From Archegozetes longisetosus (taxonomy: Eukaryota; Arthropoda; Arachnida; Sarcoptiformes; Trhypochthoniidae): a stretch of 64,000 bases of DNA. The DNA is taken from assembly GCA_018873245.2 (NCBI GenBank), contig JAEMBT020000001.1, forward strand, positions 17,920,220-17,984,219, written 5' to 3'. The first letter of the stretch is position 1, and every line of letters begins with the position of its first letter. The notes beneath the pieces are model-generated. The model ran no database searches and had not been told where the DNA came from. It saw nothing but the letters and a program-made list of their open reading frames with translations. Position numbers and translations under genes: made by a program. This document shows, in pieces, positions 1 through 10,712 of this stretch.

Positions 1-1110
1 CTTCTTTGAACATAAACGATGACTCCTATCATTCAGTTTCAAAACATCAATTTTAAGTTTTAATATAAGGATATTTCGTAAAAATATTCAAAATATAGAT
101 GTTTAATTTCAATTTTTAAACTAAATGACTAAATGTGTGTAAAGTTTGAAACTTTGAAATAAGACAATAAGCACGAAATCTATCAATAAGAAGTAATTTT
201 ATAAGAATTACGCAAAAGTGTATCATTTTATGAGTAAAATAGAAGCATAATATCAATAATAAAGTAGTAGTAACTAAAAATTAAAAGAATCGATAAGAAT
301 TGTTAAAAATAATAGACTTACTCTAAGATGCATATCATGCAATAAAACAATTCGTGGATAACTCGTCATTATATGTCTAACTTCACTACCGGTCAATTGA
401 TATTCTTTCTGAAAGAATCCTAACTTAGAGTCTATAAATTTGGTTTGTTGACTTAAGAATTTAGGTGCTTTGGTGATCACTTCAGCAATCATTTGTTTGG
501 TAAAACGTTTTGCTCTCAAGTAATTAATCCTGACTTGTAAGTCATCCAAATGCTCTTTGAAAATAAGTGGATTTTTAGTTATGAAATAACCCAAACTTTC
601 CGGATTTAATCCGTTATCATGTAAGAAACGAATATATGGTTTCATATCTTCTTCGAAGTCAAGTCTCAACAAAAATTGTGCGGTTTCGATATTTTTCTCA
701 ATTACGGACAAATTGACGCCTAATTTGATTAATTGCTGCAATGTTTGTGATTTGTTGGCAAAGGCAGACAAATTGAATGATCTGCCAAGTGCTGGACTGA
801 TCTCATCCAAAATCTCGTTATTTATTTGTTGATCCAAACCTTCGATTGGCTTAAAGTCTATTGAGTTTATATCAATTTCTTTCTCGTTTATGTCATCGTT
901 TGACTTTTCTTCAATTATTGACATCAACTTTCGGTCATATTGTTCTCCATTTGTATTATTAATAATAACGCTATTATTTAATGAACGACTTATTAAAGAT
1001 TTATTAATAATTTGTTTATTAAGAAGTGGACTGAAATTCACGCCTTTTATCGAACATGACTTCAAAATAGCTCTATTAACAAAAAAACCAAAAACTTTTG
1101 TTGAAAACAT
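1..1110 (-). CDS. MTERF3: MTERF3-like mitochondrial transcription termination factor (5' exons, partial)
   Basis: Partial gene running off the left edge. Exon 1 is 1110..322 (263 codons), ending in phase 0 at the donor GTAAGT (321-316). A plausible second exon starts at 25 after an AG at 27-26 and continues the frame as ESSFMFKE, but its pyrimidine tract is weak. The N-terminus is basic and hydrophobic (MFSTKVFGFFVNR), as expected for a mitochondrial presequence. From about residue 125 the protein has mTERF repeats: LGVNLSVIEK, then LLRLDFEEDMKPYIRFL, ITKNPLIF, ITKAPKFLS and LGFFQKEYQL, each with the family's proline-containing helical pattern. Known family role: MTERF3 binds mitochondrial DNA or rRNA and represses mitochondrial transcription or aids ribosome assembly. 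Human MTERF3 has about 417 residues, so roughly a third lies outside the window. The MTERF3 subfamily is chosen by remembered similarity; mTERF membership is firmer. It shares a ~650 bp divergent upstream region with the gene at 1759. Confidence 0.82.
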
Positions 1111-1758
1111 TTCGTCACCAAAACTAATGATTCATTTTAAAAGTTTATTCAATACTGAATTTTAAAATCAATATTAAATCGATTTGATTCAAACTGTTAA
1201 TCAATAAATAGTGTTTAGTTCGCAATAATATTTTACATTAAAGCCAAACAAAAATGACGTCAATTATTATTAGAGTAGTTTAGAGACCGGTATTTGATTG
1301 GGAATCTCACGTGAGAGGCAACTGTTTTATTGTTTATTAGAGGCGTAAATGAAGCACATTCGGTTTGGTACGAAGTTTTCTCATACAAAAAACCATTGTT
1401 TTGATTAGTTATTAATAGATTTGATCTAATCTGTAATCCTCAGCTCTATTATCTCAAATTCTAATCTTCAATACTAATGAATAAATTTATCATTTATTGA
1501 CTCTCTATTAATATTCATATAAAATGTTATCATTTAAATAGTATTGAAATGATCAATATCTGATTATAACTAAATGTTTTGATAATCGAAAGTACAAAAA
1601 ACCAAGTATGAAATGGATATTTAATTGATTGTTTTCTAATTTGATTATTTGTTTTTTTATTTTAGCATTGGTCTGCAACTAAAACTAATTTTATTTATTT
1701 ATTCCTATCTCAACTTATAATAAATTCGCTATTAATAACTCAAATAATATAATCAAAG
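1111..1758. promoter_or_regulatory. Divergent intergenic region between MTERF3-like and PTDSS1-like genes
   Basis: About 650 bp separate two start codons that point away from each other, so both promoters and 5' UTRs should lie here. A slightly GC-richer patch at about 1275-1325 contains CACGTG (1309-1314), an E-box core palindrome. I see no TATA box at a convincing spacing. From about 1370 rightward the sequence recurs in diverged form at about 18,881, so the right half is part of the duplicated block. Promoter function is inferred from gene arrangement only. Confidence 0.35.
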
Positions 1759-3889
1759 ATGACTTCAAAAAGTAGTGAATCAGACGATCGATTGGATAAG
1801 AGCGAAAAAAGTGACAGTAATAAGAAAGAAGAGATAAATAAAGTAAAAGAAGAGATAAACAAAGTAAAAGAAGATAGAAACGATATAAACAATCACTTCT
1901 ACGCAATAAACGAGAGACCAGTGGACGACATAAGTTTGGAATTTTTCTACAAACCACATACAATAACACTATTGACAATATCAATATTCGCAGTGTTCTA
2001 CTCAGGATTCACGCGCAACGATTCCAGTCTAGAAGGCAACATATGGAGTGGTTTATTATGTGTAGTATTTTTCTTCTTGATCATATCAATATTAGCTTTC
2101 CCTAATGGACCCTTTACTCGACCACATCCGGCCATATGGAGAATGGTGTTTGGATTAAGTGTTATATATTTAATGGGCTTACTCTATATTCTCTTTCAAA
2201 ATTACCAAACTGTTAAATCTATTATGTATTGGTTTTATCCCGATCTTAAGTCCTTTAGAATCGATTTGGAAAAGGTAGTGATCTTCTATTGTGATTTCAT
2301 TAAAATCTACTTATTCGTGTTTATTTCTTTTCTATCTAAACTTTTCCTAAATTAGTCTAACTTTTCAATAATCTTTGACTCACTTTTCAGCTTATTTAAC
2401 AGAACTATAATTACATAATATGTTGATTGAATTAAGTTGATAAACTTAAATTTTGAATAGCAATATGCAGTTAACTGTTCTGACATAACGGTTGAGCGTA
2501 TTTGGAGTCATTTGGATGTATTCGCTTGGGGTCACTTTATTGGCTGGACTATGAAAGCAATGCTAGTCAGACACTATGGCATTTGTTGGACAATAAGTGT
2601 CACGTGGGAGATCACTGAAGTCGCGTTCGCTCATCTATTACCTAATTTTGCTGAATGCTGGTGGGACGCCCTCATACTTGATGTCCTCGTTTGTAACGGT
2701 CAGTTATTCTTATATTAGTTATTAAGTTTACGGCTCAACTTAAGCATCTCGGGCTTCAAATTGCACTCGTACATATGTTGACCTTTCACTTCATCTGGCT
2801 AACGATCTAAATAGAACTGCAAAACTTGTGTCAGATGATGTGAGAGGTGAATATTTTCTTTCCAATCATTATATAACATATCGTTGGGTGAGTACTATAA
2901 AGTGCTATCTGTAACATTTGAATTAGCACTTTATAGCACTGAACTGACGAAATGGGTTTGATTTGAGGCCCCAAATGTTTAAATTTAACCTAACTTTACT
3001 GATGAGATCTAATCCGATTGTAATAGGTTTAGGCATTTGGTTCGGAATGTATATCTGCCGTCTTCTCGAAATGCGAACTTACAAATGGGAAAGCATAAAG
3101 TCAGTTATATTTACATCTCATCTAAATCTCTTCTATTAATTGTCTTATTTAAATTTATTAGAAACATTCAGTCAACAACACTCAAAATACGTAGAGCTTT
3201 ACTTCAGTTTACACCTGCGAGTTGGACGCGTGTCCATTGGTTGGACCCGTCTTGCACTTATGTCAGATTTTTGGCGGTCACACAGCTAGTCATATTCTGG
3301 CAGTTCACTGAATTGAATACTTTCTTCTTGAAGCATATATTTGAAGTGCCTCCCGCTCACCCTCTGAGTGTGGGTCGCATTGCTTTAGTCGGTCTAATAG
3401 TCGCTCCTTCTGTTCGACAATATTATACTTACGTAACTGACACCAGATGTAAACGAGTCGGAACACAGTGTTGGGTCTTCGGTGCTATTATGTTGACCGA
3501 AGCTCTTATTTGTATTAAATTTGGATTAAGTCTTTTCGCTCACACACAGATCAAGAATATACTTCTTTGGCTTTTGATTCAGGTATTCTTCTAATCCTTC
3601 TAACATTTGAAATGATTGAAATTTACATTTGGTATTTTTTGCCTATTGATAGCTCTGTTTGAGTGTGATTTGCATAAGTCTATGTATATTATGGGCGAAA
3701 AGAAGTCCAACTGGATATGGGATAGAAGAAAATTTCATTAGTTTCACACGTAAAAAACAACACAACAGGACTCTTAGTTTACAGGACAGCTCTTACTTAA
3801 AAGACAGATATGAAAGTAAAACAAATACCACTGTCAACAATTTACATAAAAGAAAAAATACTGGCAAAGCTCAAAACGGAGGCTTATAA
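1759..3889 (+). CDS. PTDSS1: Phosphatidylserine synthase 1 (five exons, complete)
   Basis: CDS is join(1759..2274, 2461..2698, 3027..3099, 3162..3582, 3653..3889), 1485 nt, 494 residues. Phases agree at every join; introns are 186, 328, 62 and 70 bp. Donors include GTCAGT at 2699 and 3100. The enzyme exchanges the choline head group of phosphatidylcholine for serine in the ER and mitochondria-associated membranes. Family signatures include [76 protein letters not shown] and [12 protein letters not shown]. There are about ten hydrophobic segments. The N-terminal 45 residues are charged and lysine/glutamate-rich, with the tandem EEINKVK repeated. The last ~70 residues are a basic, hydrophilic cytosolic tail, as in PSS1. 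Human PSS1 has 473 residues, so length fits. The start is the first ATG and precedes the conserved [14 protein letters not shown] block. PSS1 rather than PSS2 is a judgement from overall match. Confidence 0.93.
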
Positions 3890-5634
3890 TTGACTCCTTT
3901 TTTTCTAAATTTAGCAGACAATTCCATTTGAATATATACTCCAGTCTCAAAATAAGTTTATTTTCCTATATATCACAACTTAGTTCAATGCGTAATTTAG
4001 TCGAAATTTAGATTTCAAATAATTGGAAATCTTAGACTAGGTTTAAGCGATTGGAATAAGTTAGGAGTTGTGTAGAATTTATGGATTGTGCAGCTTTGGT
4101 GCGAGTTTGTATAAATAATTAGTCATATATTTTGCTCATTCTTGATGTGCACCTCATTGTGTCCGATCGTATTTTTTTACCGGTGACTCGACTGAACCCA
4201 TTATTAAAGCCTCAATCTAATACAAATTTCAGTAAAACTTGTAGTTTTACCTAAATTAATGACGTTTTTCAAAGCTATGATTGAATAATTTGGATAATGG
4301 TTACTTGTTTTTGAGCTAACCAATTATTCGCTGCTTTATCTGAATTTGTGCCAAAAATGTATTTTTGCAAATATACCTAATCAGAACATCTTAAGTTTTG
4401 ATAACCTACTAGTTTATTTGAAGAGTTTTGAACAACTATGTTTTGTAGATCATTTATGATAAGCCATTAGACAAAAATCAAATTTCGAGTTTTGATCTTT
4501 GCGTTGAAATCCTTCAACTTTTGATCTTTGGGATCAAATCCTTCCACTTATTGAATGTAGACGACAGACACTTGTACAATATGATTGTAATACTCTGTGA
4601 TCAATAAATGTGTTAACTTAGTATCTCATTTATTTTTGATTAACTAACATCTGTAGTTATGCACTTTTCTTAATAGAAGTTTATTCACGTCTTTAGACTT
4701 AAGATCTATTTATCGTATTGTCTAACTTATGTCATAAAATTATAATATGCTTTTGGAACTTGGCGAACACCTCGTCTAAAACCTTATCTATTGGTAAACA
4801 CTTGATCGTAATAATAATGTCAGATTTTTTAGTCAAAATTACTAATTAATTATGAATAAACTTTTGTTAGAAAATGTTTTTTAGTTAATATAAGAATAAA
4901 GTTATCCTGAGTCAAGTTTTCAATTTATATACTATTATTTTTACATCATGTTAGACGTCTTTACTGTTTATATAATATATATTTTAATCTAACTAAAGCT
5001 CTCTCTTTCTGCTTTGGTCGTTTTGCTTATCTTTCACCTTATACATTTGAACTATTTAACTCTAATCTCTCTATTGATTCAAGGTTTCGATCTTATTACT
5101 TATTGATCTTTAGTAAAGTCGCGACTAGTTCTTCATACTCAACCTAACCTAACAGCAAAAGTTAATTCCAAAACTAAATCAAACTGAACCCAAACCTTGA
5201 AATTGCGGCTCAAACCAAACAAAAAATTAGATACAAATTTTTATTTATCAAAATACATGTAATTATCAATTAAAGCAATAATGTTTGAACTAAAGTAATT
5301 TATTCTTTTAATCATTTCACAACTAAAGACGTGACCACACGTGGACTCAATTGACATCTTCACTTACTTATCATTCAGCCGTTACAACTAATGGTGTCTT
5401 CGCTTCAAGCAGATGTCACTGGAATGGATAATATCTATATCCATATTGCTGTAGGATTTAGTGTTTTCTAAACATTAAGTTTATTTATCTAATGCATAAC
5501 TATTGGATCAAATCTGTCGTTCTCCTTAAGCTTAGGCATAATGTACCTAATTGAGTCTAAATAACTCAATTTTTCAGAAGTTGTTAAATCGAAACTTGAT
5601 TTGCTAGAAAAATTCACTCAATTTGTCAGAGTGA
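3890..5634. other. Gene-free 3' flank of PTDSS1
   Basis: AT-rich DNA with no supported gene. It should contain the PTDSS1 3' UTR; no clear polyadenylation signal was fixed. About 4,405-5,120 recurs at about 19,519-20,215 at high but decayed similarity. The stretch 5,120-5,634 has no counterpart in that copy. A short telomere-like tract, AACCTAACCTAAC, is at 5141-5153. Confidence 0.5.
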
Positions 5635-5780
5635 GGTTGGGATTAAGGAAAGGTGCGCTATTACGAGTTAAGCAAAGGTGTGCTATGATGTTAACGAAAG
5701 GTGCGCTACCGAAGTAAAGGAAAGGTGCACACCAATTATCGATAGTCCCGTCCTATGACAAAGTAAGGAAAGGTGCGCTC
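5635..5780 (+). repeat. Left TIR with five subterminal GAAAGGTGCGCT motifs
   Basis: Copies of the motif begin near 5645, 5670, 5693, 5717 and 5764, spaced mostly 24-25 bp. Such regular subterminal repeats are commonly transposase binding sites in DNA transposons; here that role is inferred. The palindrome ATCGAT occurs near 5739, matched in the right TIR near 7306. Confidence 0.75.
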
Positions 5781-6075
5781 ATAGTTAATGGAGTTCATAG
5801 TTCAATAAATGTTTCTAATGAACGATGAATAAAACTCTAAATTTTCCTAAATTGTTAATTCATCTCCACGTGGAGAGGCATGTGAGGAGAGTATATTTTC
5901 CTCATTTATTTATTTGTTCCCTTCTATTGTGCAACGTCGCAATTACACCGCCTTTTCACCGCATATTTAACGACTATTTCACCACTTATTTTACCTCGTA
6001 TTTTACCTTTTTTTATCTCTTACCCATTTTTGCCTTTTACCTCTTTTCTACCTCTTTTTACCGCAACTTTTCGAG

Positions 6076-7092
6076 ATGGACTCCTTGCAGGACATCACAC
6101 CACACAACATCGTGGATGTGTTAGGCCCGACTGAGCGCCGGTGCATGGTAAAATGCAGGACCCTTGACTTAATTCCAGTCAAGGACCCTGCATTTTATGC
6201 ATAACCAACTTGCAATGGACCTGTGGGGAAGCGCGACAAGCCCTCCGAGAAACTCGATTATACCCTTCGCTGTAAGGCGAAGGGTTGTGGCAAAACGTCC
6301 CCTCTGGCCAACACCATTTTTGAGCGGTCCAAACTGCCCCTTCTCACCATTTTGACGGCCGTTTACTGGTTCGTCAACGAGGTGACCCGCGCCCAAGCTT
6401 CTTCCTTTTTAAAGGTCTCCGAACCTTCTATTATTGCTTTGTGGAAGAAGCTGCGTCGCGCTTGTGGTCAATTAGGTTCTTGGAACCAAATTGGTGGTGG
6501 GAACCTAATTGTTGAATGTGATGAGACTCATGTTTTTCGGAAATACTATAGAGGGATGGCTCTTGCGGGGGAGGACAGATGGATATTCGGTGATTTTTGT
6601 CGGGAGACACAAGAGTTTTTTTTCATTTCTGTCCCCAACAGGCAGAAAGAGACCATTTGGCCTCTTATTGCAGCTCGGATCAGGGAAGGATCAATTGTAA
6701 TTACGGACTCAGCGGCATTTTACCACGGAGTCCAGGAGGTCGGATTTCAGGCTCATTTGACCATAAACCACTCTGCCACGCGAAGGAACAAATTTGTTCG
6801 TCAAATACTTGTTCCGAGGTTGGGCAGAGTGGTTGAGGTTCACACTAACAATATTGAGGTCCGGTGGAAATTGTTGAATGCGCGCATCGATAGTTTTCAT
6901 AATGATGATATTGTGGAAGGCTATCTTGAAAAAGCGCAGTATTTTAGAAATACATTGGACAAGATGCGTTGCGAGGCTCGATTTGGCCAATTTCTTAAAG
7001 ACCTGACGCGCATCTATTCTGGACCTCCAAGAGCCTTGACCTCGGATCCCGACGAGACAATGATTTACTTCTCTGATTCGGAGTCAGAATAG
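6076..7092 (+). CDS. Merlin/IS1595-family transposase, ORF interrupted by one in-frame stop
   Basis: The frame opens at ATG 6076 and runs to the stop at 7090-7092, broken only by TAA at 6202-6204. Downstream of that stop, 6205-7092 is uninterrupted. Counting from 6223, the catalytic residues of the ISXO2/IS1595 DDE domain are D100 (VECDETH), D162 (VITDSAAFYHG) and E212 (HTNNIEVRW). The N-terminal part contains a zinc-ribbon-like pattern: PTC followed by RCKAKGC about 20 residues later. The stop sits exactly where the first cysteine of a CPTC pair would be expected. The C-terminus is acidic (YFSDSESE). It would cut and paste the 1.7 kb element in the nucleus. There is no in-frame ATG soon after the stop, so the copy is probably disabled unless the stop is spliced out or read through. 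The catalytic core looks young: no frameshift and good codon usage. Confidence 0.82.
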
Positions 7093-7270
7093 CCGTTCTT
7101 TGGTCGGTGCTGGGAGGCATAGGGAGCGATTCCCTATTGCTAGTCCGACCCTTTTTACTGACTTCTTATTCTTTTACATTTAAAAAATTTTTTGGGTGCT
7201 CGGCAGCTACCTCCTCGCGGTGCACCCTGGAAACCGGATCTTCCGGGCTAAGGGCTGCCGTTTTCTACGA
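7093..7270 (+). other. Structured GC-rich 3' region of the Merlin-like element
   Basis: Between the transposase stop and the right TIR lies DNA with several strong pairings. An outer stem GGTCGG (7102-7107) / CCGACC (7145-7150) encloses a 7 bp hairpin ATAGGGA / TCCCTAT (7119-7137). Next, GGGTGC (7194-7199) can pair with GCACCC (7222-7227), and CGGCAGC (7201-7207) with GCTGCCG (7254-7260). These two stems interleave, the topology of an H-type pseudoknot. A small hairpin, CCGGATCTTCCGG, lies in the third loop (7234-7246). Function is unknown. Confidence 0.5.
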
Positions 7271-7367
7271 GCGCACCTTTCTTTACTTTGTCATAAGACG
7301 GGACTATCGATAATCGGTGCGCACCTTTCGTTAACATCATAGCGCACCTTTCCTTAATCCCAACCAA
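7270..7367 (-). repeat. Right TIR of the Merlin-like element
   Basis: Inverted copy of the left end, with three GAAAGGTGCGC motifs (complement strand) near 7270, 7317 and 7342. It lacks two motif units present on the left, so the two ends are asymmetric in copy number. Confidence 0.8.
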
Positions 7368-8639
7368 ATATGCTTTACTAAACATTTTTTCTAGTATTAG
7401 TAGAATTTCTTTTTGCTAATTTTTTCCGTCATTTATTAAATATTCTGTTCCCAAATATCAGTTATCTTACTCTCAGTTACCAAATTGTCATTCCAAATGA
7501 TTGTCTCTTTCTATTTAAGTCTTAATTCTACAGAACTTGTTATTCTAAGGCTTGTTAACCTCGTTGTCAACAAATCAAATTCATGCACAGAAATTAAATT
7601 TAGGTTAACTTATTGAAAATTAGAAACAATGCATTGTATAACATGAATAACTATACAGTATGTTTTTCAGTTATGATAAGGTTTATATTTCACTCTGAAC
7701 TTTTTCTTAAAACGAGTTTAATTTCTTAATTTTGCTATAAACTCTATTTCATACGTTTTGAACCAATGTATTGTTGATAACTTTATAACATTTATAAAAT
7801 ATGCGCTAAAATCAAACCTAATCATAACTGAAAAACAACACTTTACTGATTATCTTATTAACATCAAAATTGTGTCTAGTCGACAATTTATTATGTACTA
7901 AATTTTTGCCTAATCAGACTATTTAAATTATTTTCACTCACACCAATCCATAAGCAATACTATGAATAATCCCAAAAAATTATTTAATTTTTATTCAGTA
8001 ATATTATTCTGTCTTATACTTCAAGCCTGTCTGTGAACATAAACTACCGGTATAAACCTCTGCATTAGTTACCTCTAATAGTCAATTTAATCTTATTATA
8101 CTTTTTCATGACAGTCTATAATTTAATCGAAAAATTAAATGCATTTCAGTTGACTATGAATATTATATATTCTAGAAGTTATAAAAACAGATTTTCATCA
8201 TTTACATAACTATAGATTATGAAATCTTCTATAATATAGAAAAAACTCATTTCTCATCATCCCAACCGTTTTGGCAATTTTGTCATCAGATTTACTTTAC
8301 TTTTAATTACTTTAACTTAATTCTTAACTATTTTTGTTTAAATTTGTTTCATTTTCTACTTTTTGATCTATAGGTAAGATATAAACAGATACTATCTAGA
8401 ATATTATTTTAAAATTAAATAATTTATAGTTTTAAATGTATTCAATATTTGTTGCAAAATCTTTGGCGCCCTAAGACATTTTAGAGCTATAACCAACGTA
8501 AAAGTTGAATGAATAGAATATTTTGTAAGAATCAAAATTCGAAGCTTATCTTTAAATTTGTTTAAGGGAAATTTATTTACAAGCGTTGTTCTTGAATACT
8601 TCAATATTAAAGTGGTCCCTAAGCATGTTAGGCGCGAAA
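7368..8639. other. AT-rich gene-free stretch, part of the duplicated block
   Basis: No gene seen. The whole stretch to about 8,560 aligns with 20,580-21,540 in the same orientation; for example GCCTAATCAGACT near 7,908 matches GCTTAATCAGACT near 20,936. Small ORFs here are low-complexity. Confidence 0.5.
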
Positions 8640-9560
8640 AAGCACTATTTGATGTATACTTTTTTATCCTATTGTACTTGCAAACATACTTGCAACTTGT
8701 AATTTATTATTTTTAATCATCGAATAGCTATCAGGAAAGCAATTTTGTTCCAAATATTGGTAGAAATCAATTGAACTCATTTTCGAAAATTTGGCTTTAA
8801 GAGTATCATAAGATTGAATTTCGATTAATTCTCCCATTAAATCTTGAAATTTTCGGTATGAAAGCAGAGAAGTTCATATTTAATTGACAACTTTTACAAC
8901 TAAGTTCATGACTTTATTAATATTTGCACACAATGACTCCTGATGTACAATACAGTGATAACTAATTATTTCGTTTGAATTGATTCTTTGTTTTCTTGTT
9001 TAAGCAATGCAATTAAACCATTGTTTTTCCTAATCATTGGACAGCCGTCGGTCGAAACCAAAACTAATTTTTTAACGGTATTTGATATTTGTTTAGGATT
9101 TGTAATAAAAGCTCAAGTCTTTCACTTTAGTTCAGTAAATGAATATCACTCTCATAAATTCTTCATTGATTTCAAGCTTTAAATTCACACCTCAGATGAA
9201 TATCGATAACTGTGATATATCTTTTATATATACGCTTTCATCCAAAGCAAGCGAATAATCATCAAACTCTTTAGACATATCTAACATTTGTTTCAGACTT
9301 TCAAATAAATTTTAAATTTCTTTTGTAGCTGCTTTTCTAGAAATACATATCTGCAAATAAATATCTTTTTCAGGATATACCACTTCATATGATTCTAAAA
9401 TAATTCTCTTATGAATTTTCTTCACTAAAAGGCTTCGATTTATTAAACTGAGTTAAATGAAAACTTGTTTTTGTTGAATCCTCACTGATTTTGGTTCGTT
9501 TAGTAAAGAAGTTTGCTGGTTTGGAACCTTTAGAAGTATCCCACAAGTTTTTTAACGAAA
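8640..9560 (-). pseudogene. Decayed hAT-type transposase (GTF2IRD2/ZBED-like)
   Basis: Read on the minus strand, fragments of a hAT-superfamily transposase appear in order but in shifting frames with several stops. They include ICISRKAATKEI, then FDDYSLALDESVYIKDISQL, SIFI followed by a stop and GVNLKLEINEEF, then VSTDGCPMIRKNNGLIALLK, and ISYHCIVHQESLCANI followed by KVMNLVVKVVN. The ALDES...D and TDG blocks, and the H-C-x-x-H-Q-E-S-L-C block, are characteristic of the hAT group related to GTF2IRD2 and ZBED genes. At least three frameshifts and several nonsense codons make it non-functional. No terminal repeats were located. Its low-coordinate edge lies just beyond the end of the duplicated block. 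Confidence 0.72.
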
Positions 9561-10327
9561 TAAATCTTAGTTTGTTTAAATATTATAAGAACAAAAGTTA
9601 GTTATAAAAAATGCGAGTATTAAGTTTTTAATGTGTATTGATATTTTAATTTTTCTTTAATAGCACGTATGTTGCGCATTATATTTTATTTAGCACATTA
9701 TTGTAAAAAGCAATAACAAAGCAATTTCTAGTGAATTTCAATATTTTCTTGTGTAAAATGGATTAGAAAATGATTAACCCAATAAATGTAATAAATGAAT
9801 TCCATAAAATAGCTCTTTAGAAGTACACTACAAATAAATACATATTCAGAATCAAAAGAGACGGAATATGGAATATCACTAGATTTTCCAATTCTATTAC
9901 ATTTATGAATAAATTGATATAGTTATAGCATAAATCGTAATATATAGCTAAATTATCATAAAAACTTTGCTCGGCACCTTTTACTATTAAAGTTTGAAGG
10001 GTCTCAAAATAAAGTAAATTATAAGATGCGTTTCATTTGAAAATTCGTGGAACATTACTAAAGGTTACATAATGTGATTTAAGTTTATTCTTCGATTCAT
10101 TTCATTTTTCTTACGAAGACCAGATCAAATTATTATAACTTTTGCATGAAGTGTGTCGTAACGTCCTTTGATTTTAAATGCTTTAAAAGCGGAGATACTA
10201 TTCTTGCAGACCATCAAATCAGTTTTCATTTTGAGTAATAAAGAAATACTTCAACTCCCAGCCGGTATTGAATGAACGGTTAGGTTTTACTTATCGTGCT
10301 CTGATCATATGGGAGGCCCTAGGACGG
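9561..10327. other. AT-rich gene-free stretch
   Basis: No ORF of note and no repeat structure recognised. It may include the unrecognised 5' end of the hAT relic. Confidence 0.35.
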
Positions 10328-10712
10328 AACCACTTACATATATATACTCATCTTGACATCCTGAATTCATCGATACCCCATTTGAACCCTAGGGCCCAGC
10401 TACAAAAAGTTGGGCCTAGTCCCTATGGACCAGGCCTAGGTCCACCATATATACACCGTTCGACTCAGCTCATTAAGACTATTTCGATGATGTTAGGTCA
10501 GGTTAGGTTAGGTATAAGATTCGAGTCACTTTGTCCCAGTGGGGTATCGATGAACTCGTCTTATCAAGCTGAGTCGACCGGTGTATATATGGTGGGCCTA
10601 GGCCTGGTCCATAGGGACCTAGACCCAACTTTTTTGTAGCTGGACCTTAGATCCCAAGTGAGTTATCGATGAGACGCATCGAACTGAGTCCAACAGTATA
10701 TATAAAGTGGGG
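10328..10712. repeat. Large palindrome (foldback element) with TTAGG-type loop
   Basis: The arms 10395-10470 and 10567-10643 are nearly perfect inverted copies (about 76 bp; they include GTTGGGCCTAG, CCTATGGACCAGGCCTAGG and CATATATACACCG). Weaker pairing extends outward to about 10,328 and 10,712. The ~96 bp loop holds TTAGGTCAGGTTAGGTTAGG at 10493-10512. A second, shorter inverted pair around CATCGATACCCC (10,368) and GGGGTATCGATG (10,541) overlaps the arms. The segment is GC-richer than its surroundings. It encodes nothing recognisable, so a foldback or MITE-like element is most likely. Confidence 0.75.

Larger units (their letters stand above)
5635..7367 (+). mobile_element. Merlin/IS1595-like DNA transposon with long TIRs
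   Basis: The ends are perfect inverted copies for 25 bp: GGTTGGGATTAAGGAAAGGT at 5635 continues to GCGCT, and its complement ends at 7367. Homology of the ends continues inward: about 146 bp on the left (to about 5,780) and about 97 bp on the right (from about 7,270). The left end carries five copies of a ~15 bp motif, AAGGAAAGGTGCGCT and variants; the right carries three. The left is longer because it has two extra motif units. The interior encodes an IS1595/ISXO2-type transposase and is clearly GC-richer than the surroundings. Merlin elements usually duplicate 8-9 bp of target, but the flanking octamers (CAGAGTGA, AAATATGC) do not match, so no target duplication is claimed. Confidence 0.85.

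Noticed and set aside
890-1165. Plus-strand ORF opposite the MTERF3-like exon
   Set aside because: It is the antisense shadow of the mTERF exon and has no family features.
5825-6124. 99-codon ORF inside the Merlin-like element
   Set aside because: Translated from a pyrimidine-rich run (TTTTACCTC units); low complexity. The transposase frame overlaps its right end.
6147-6177. Possible intron (GTAAAA…CCAG) that could bypass the transposase stop
   Set aside because: Only 31 bp, too short to splice, and the join would be out of frame with the DDE domain. It is better read as a hairpin (AAAATGCAGG…CCTGCATTTT).
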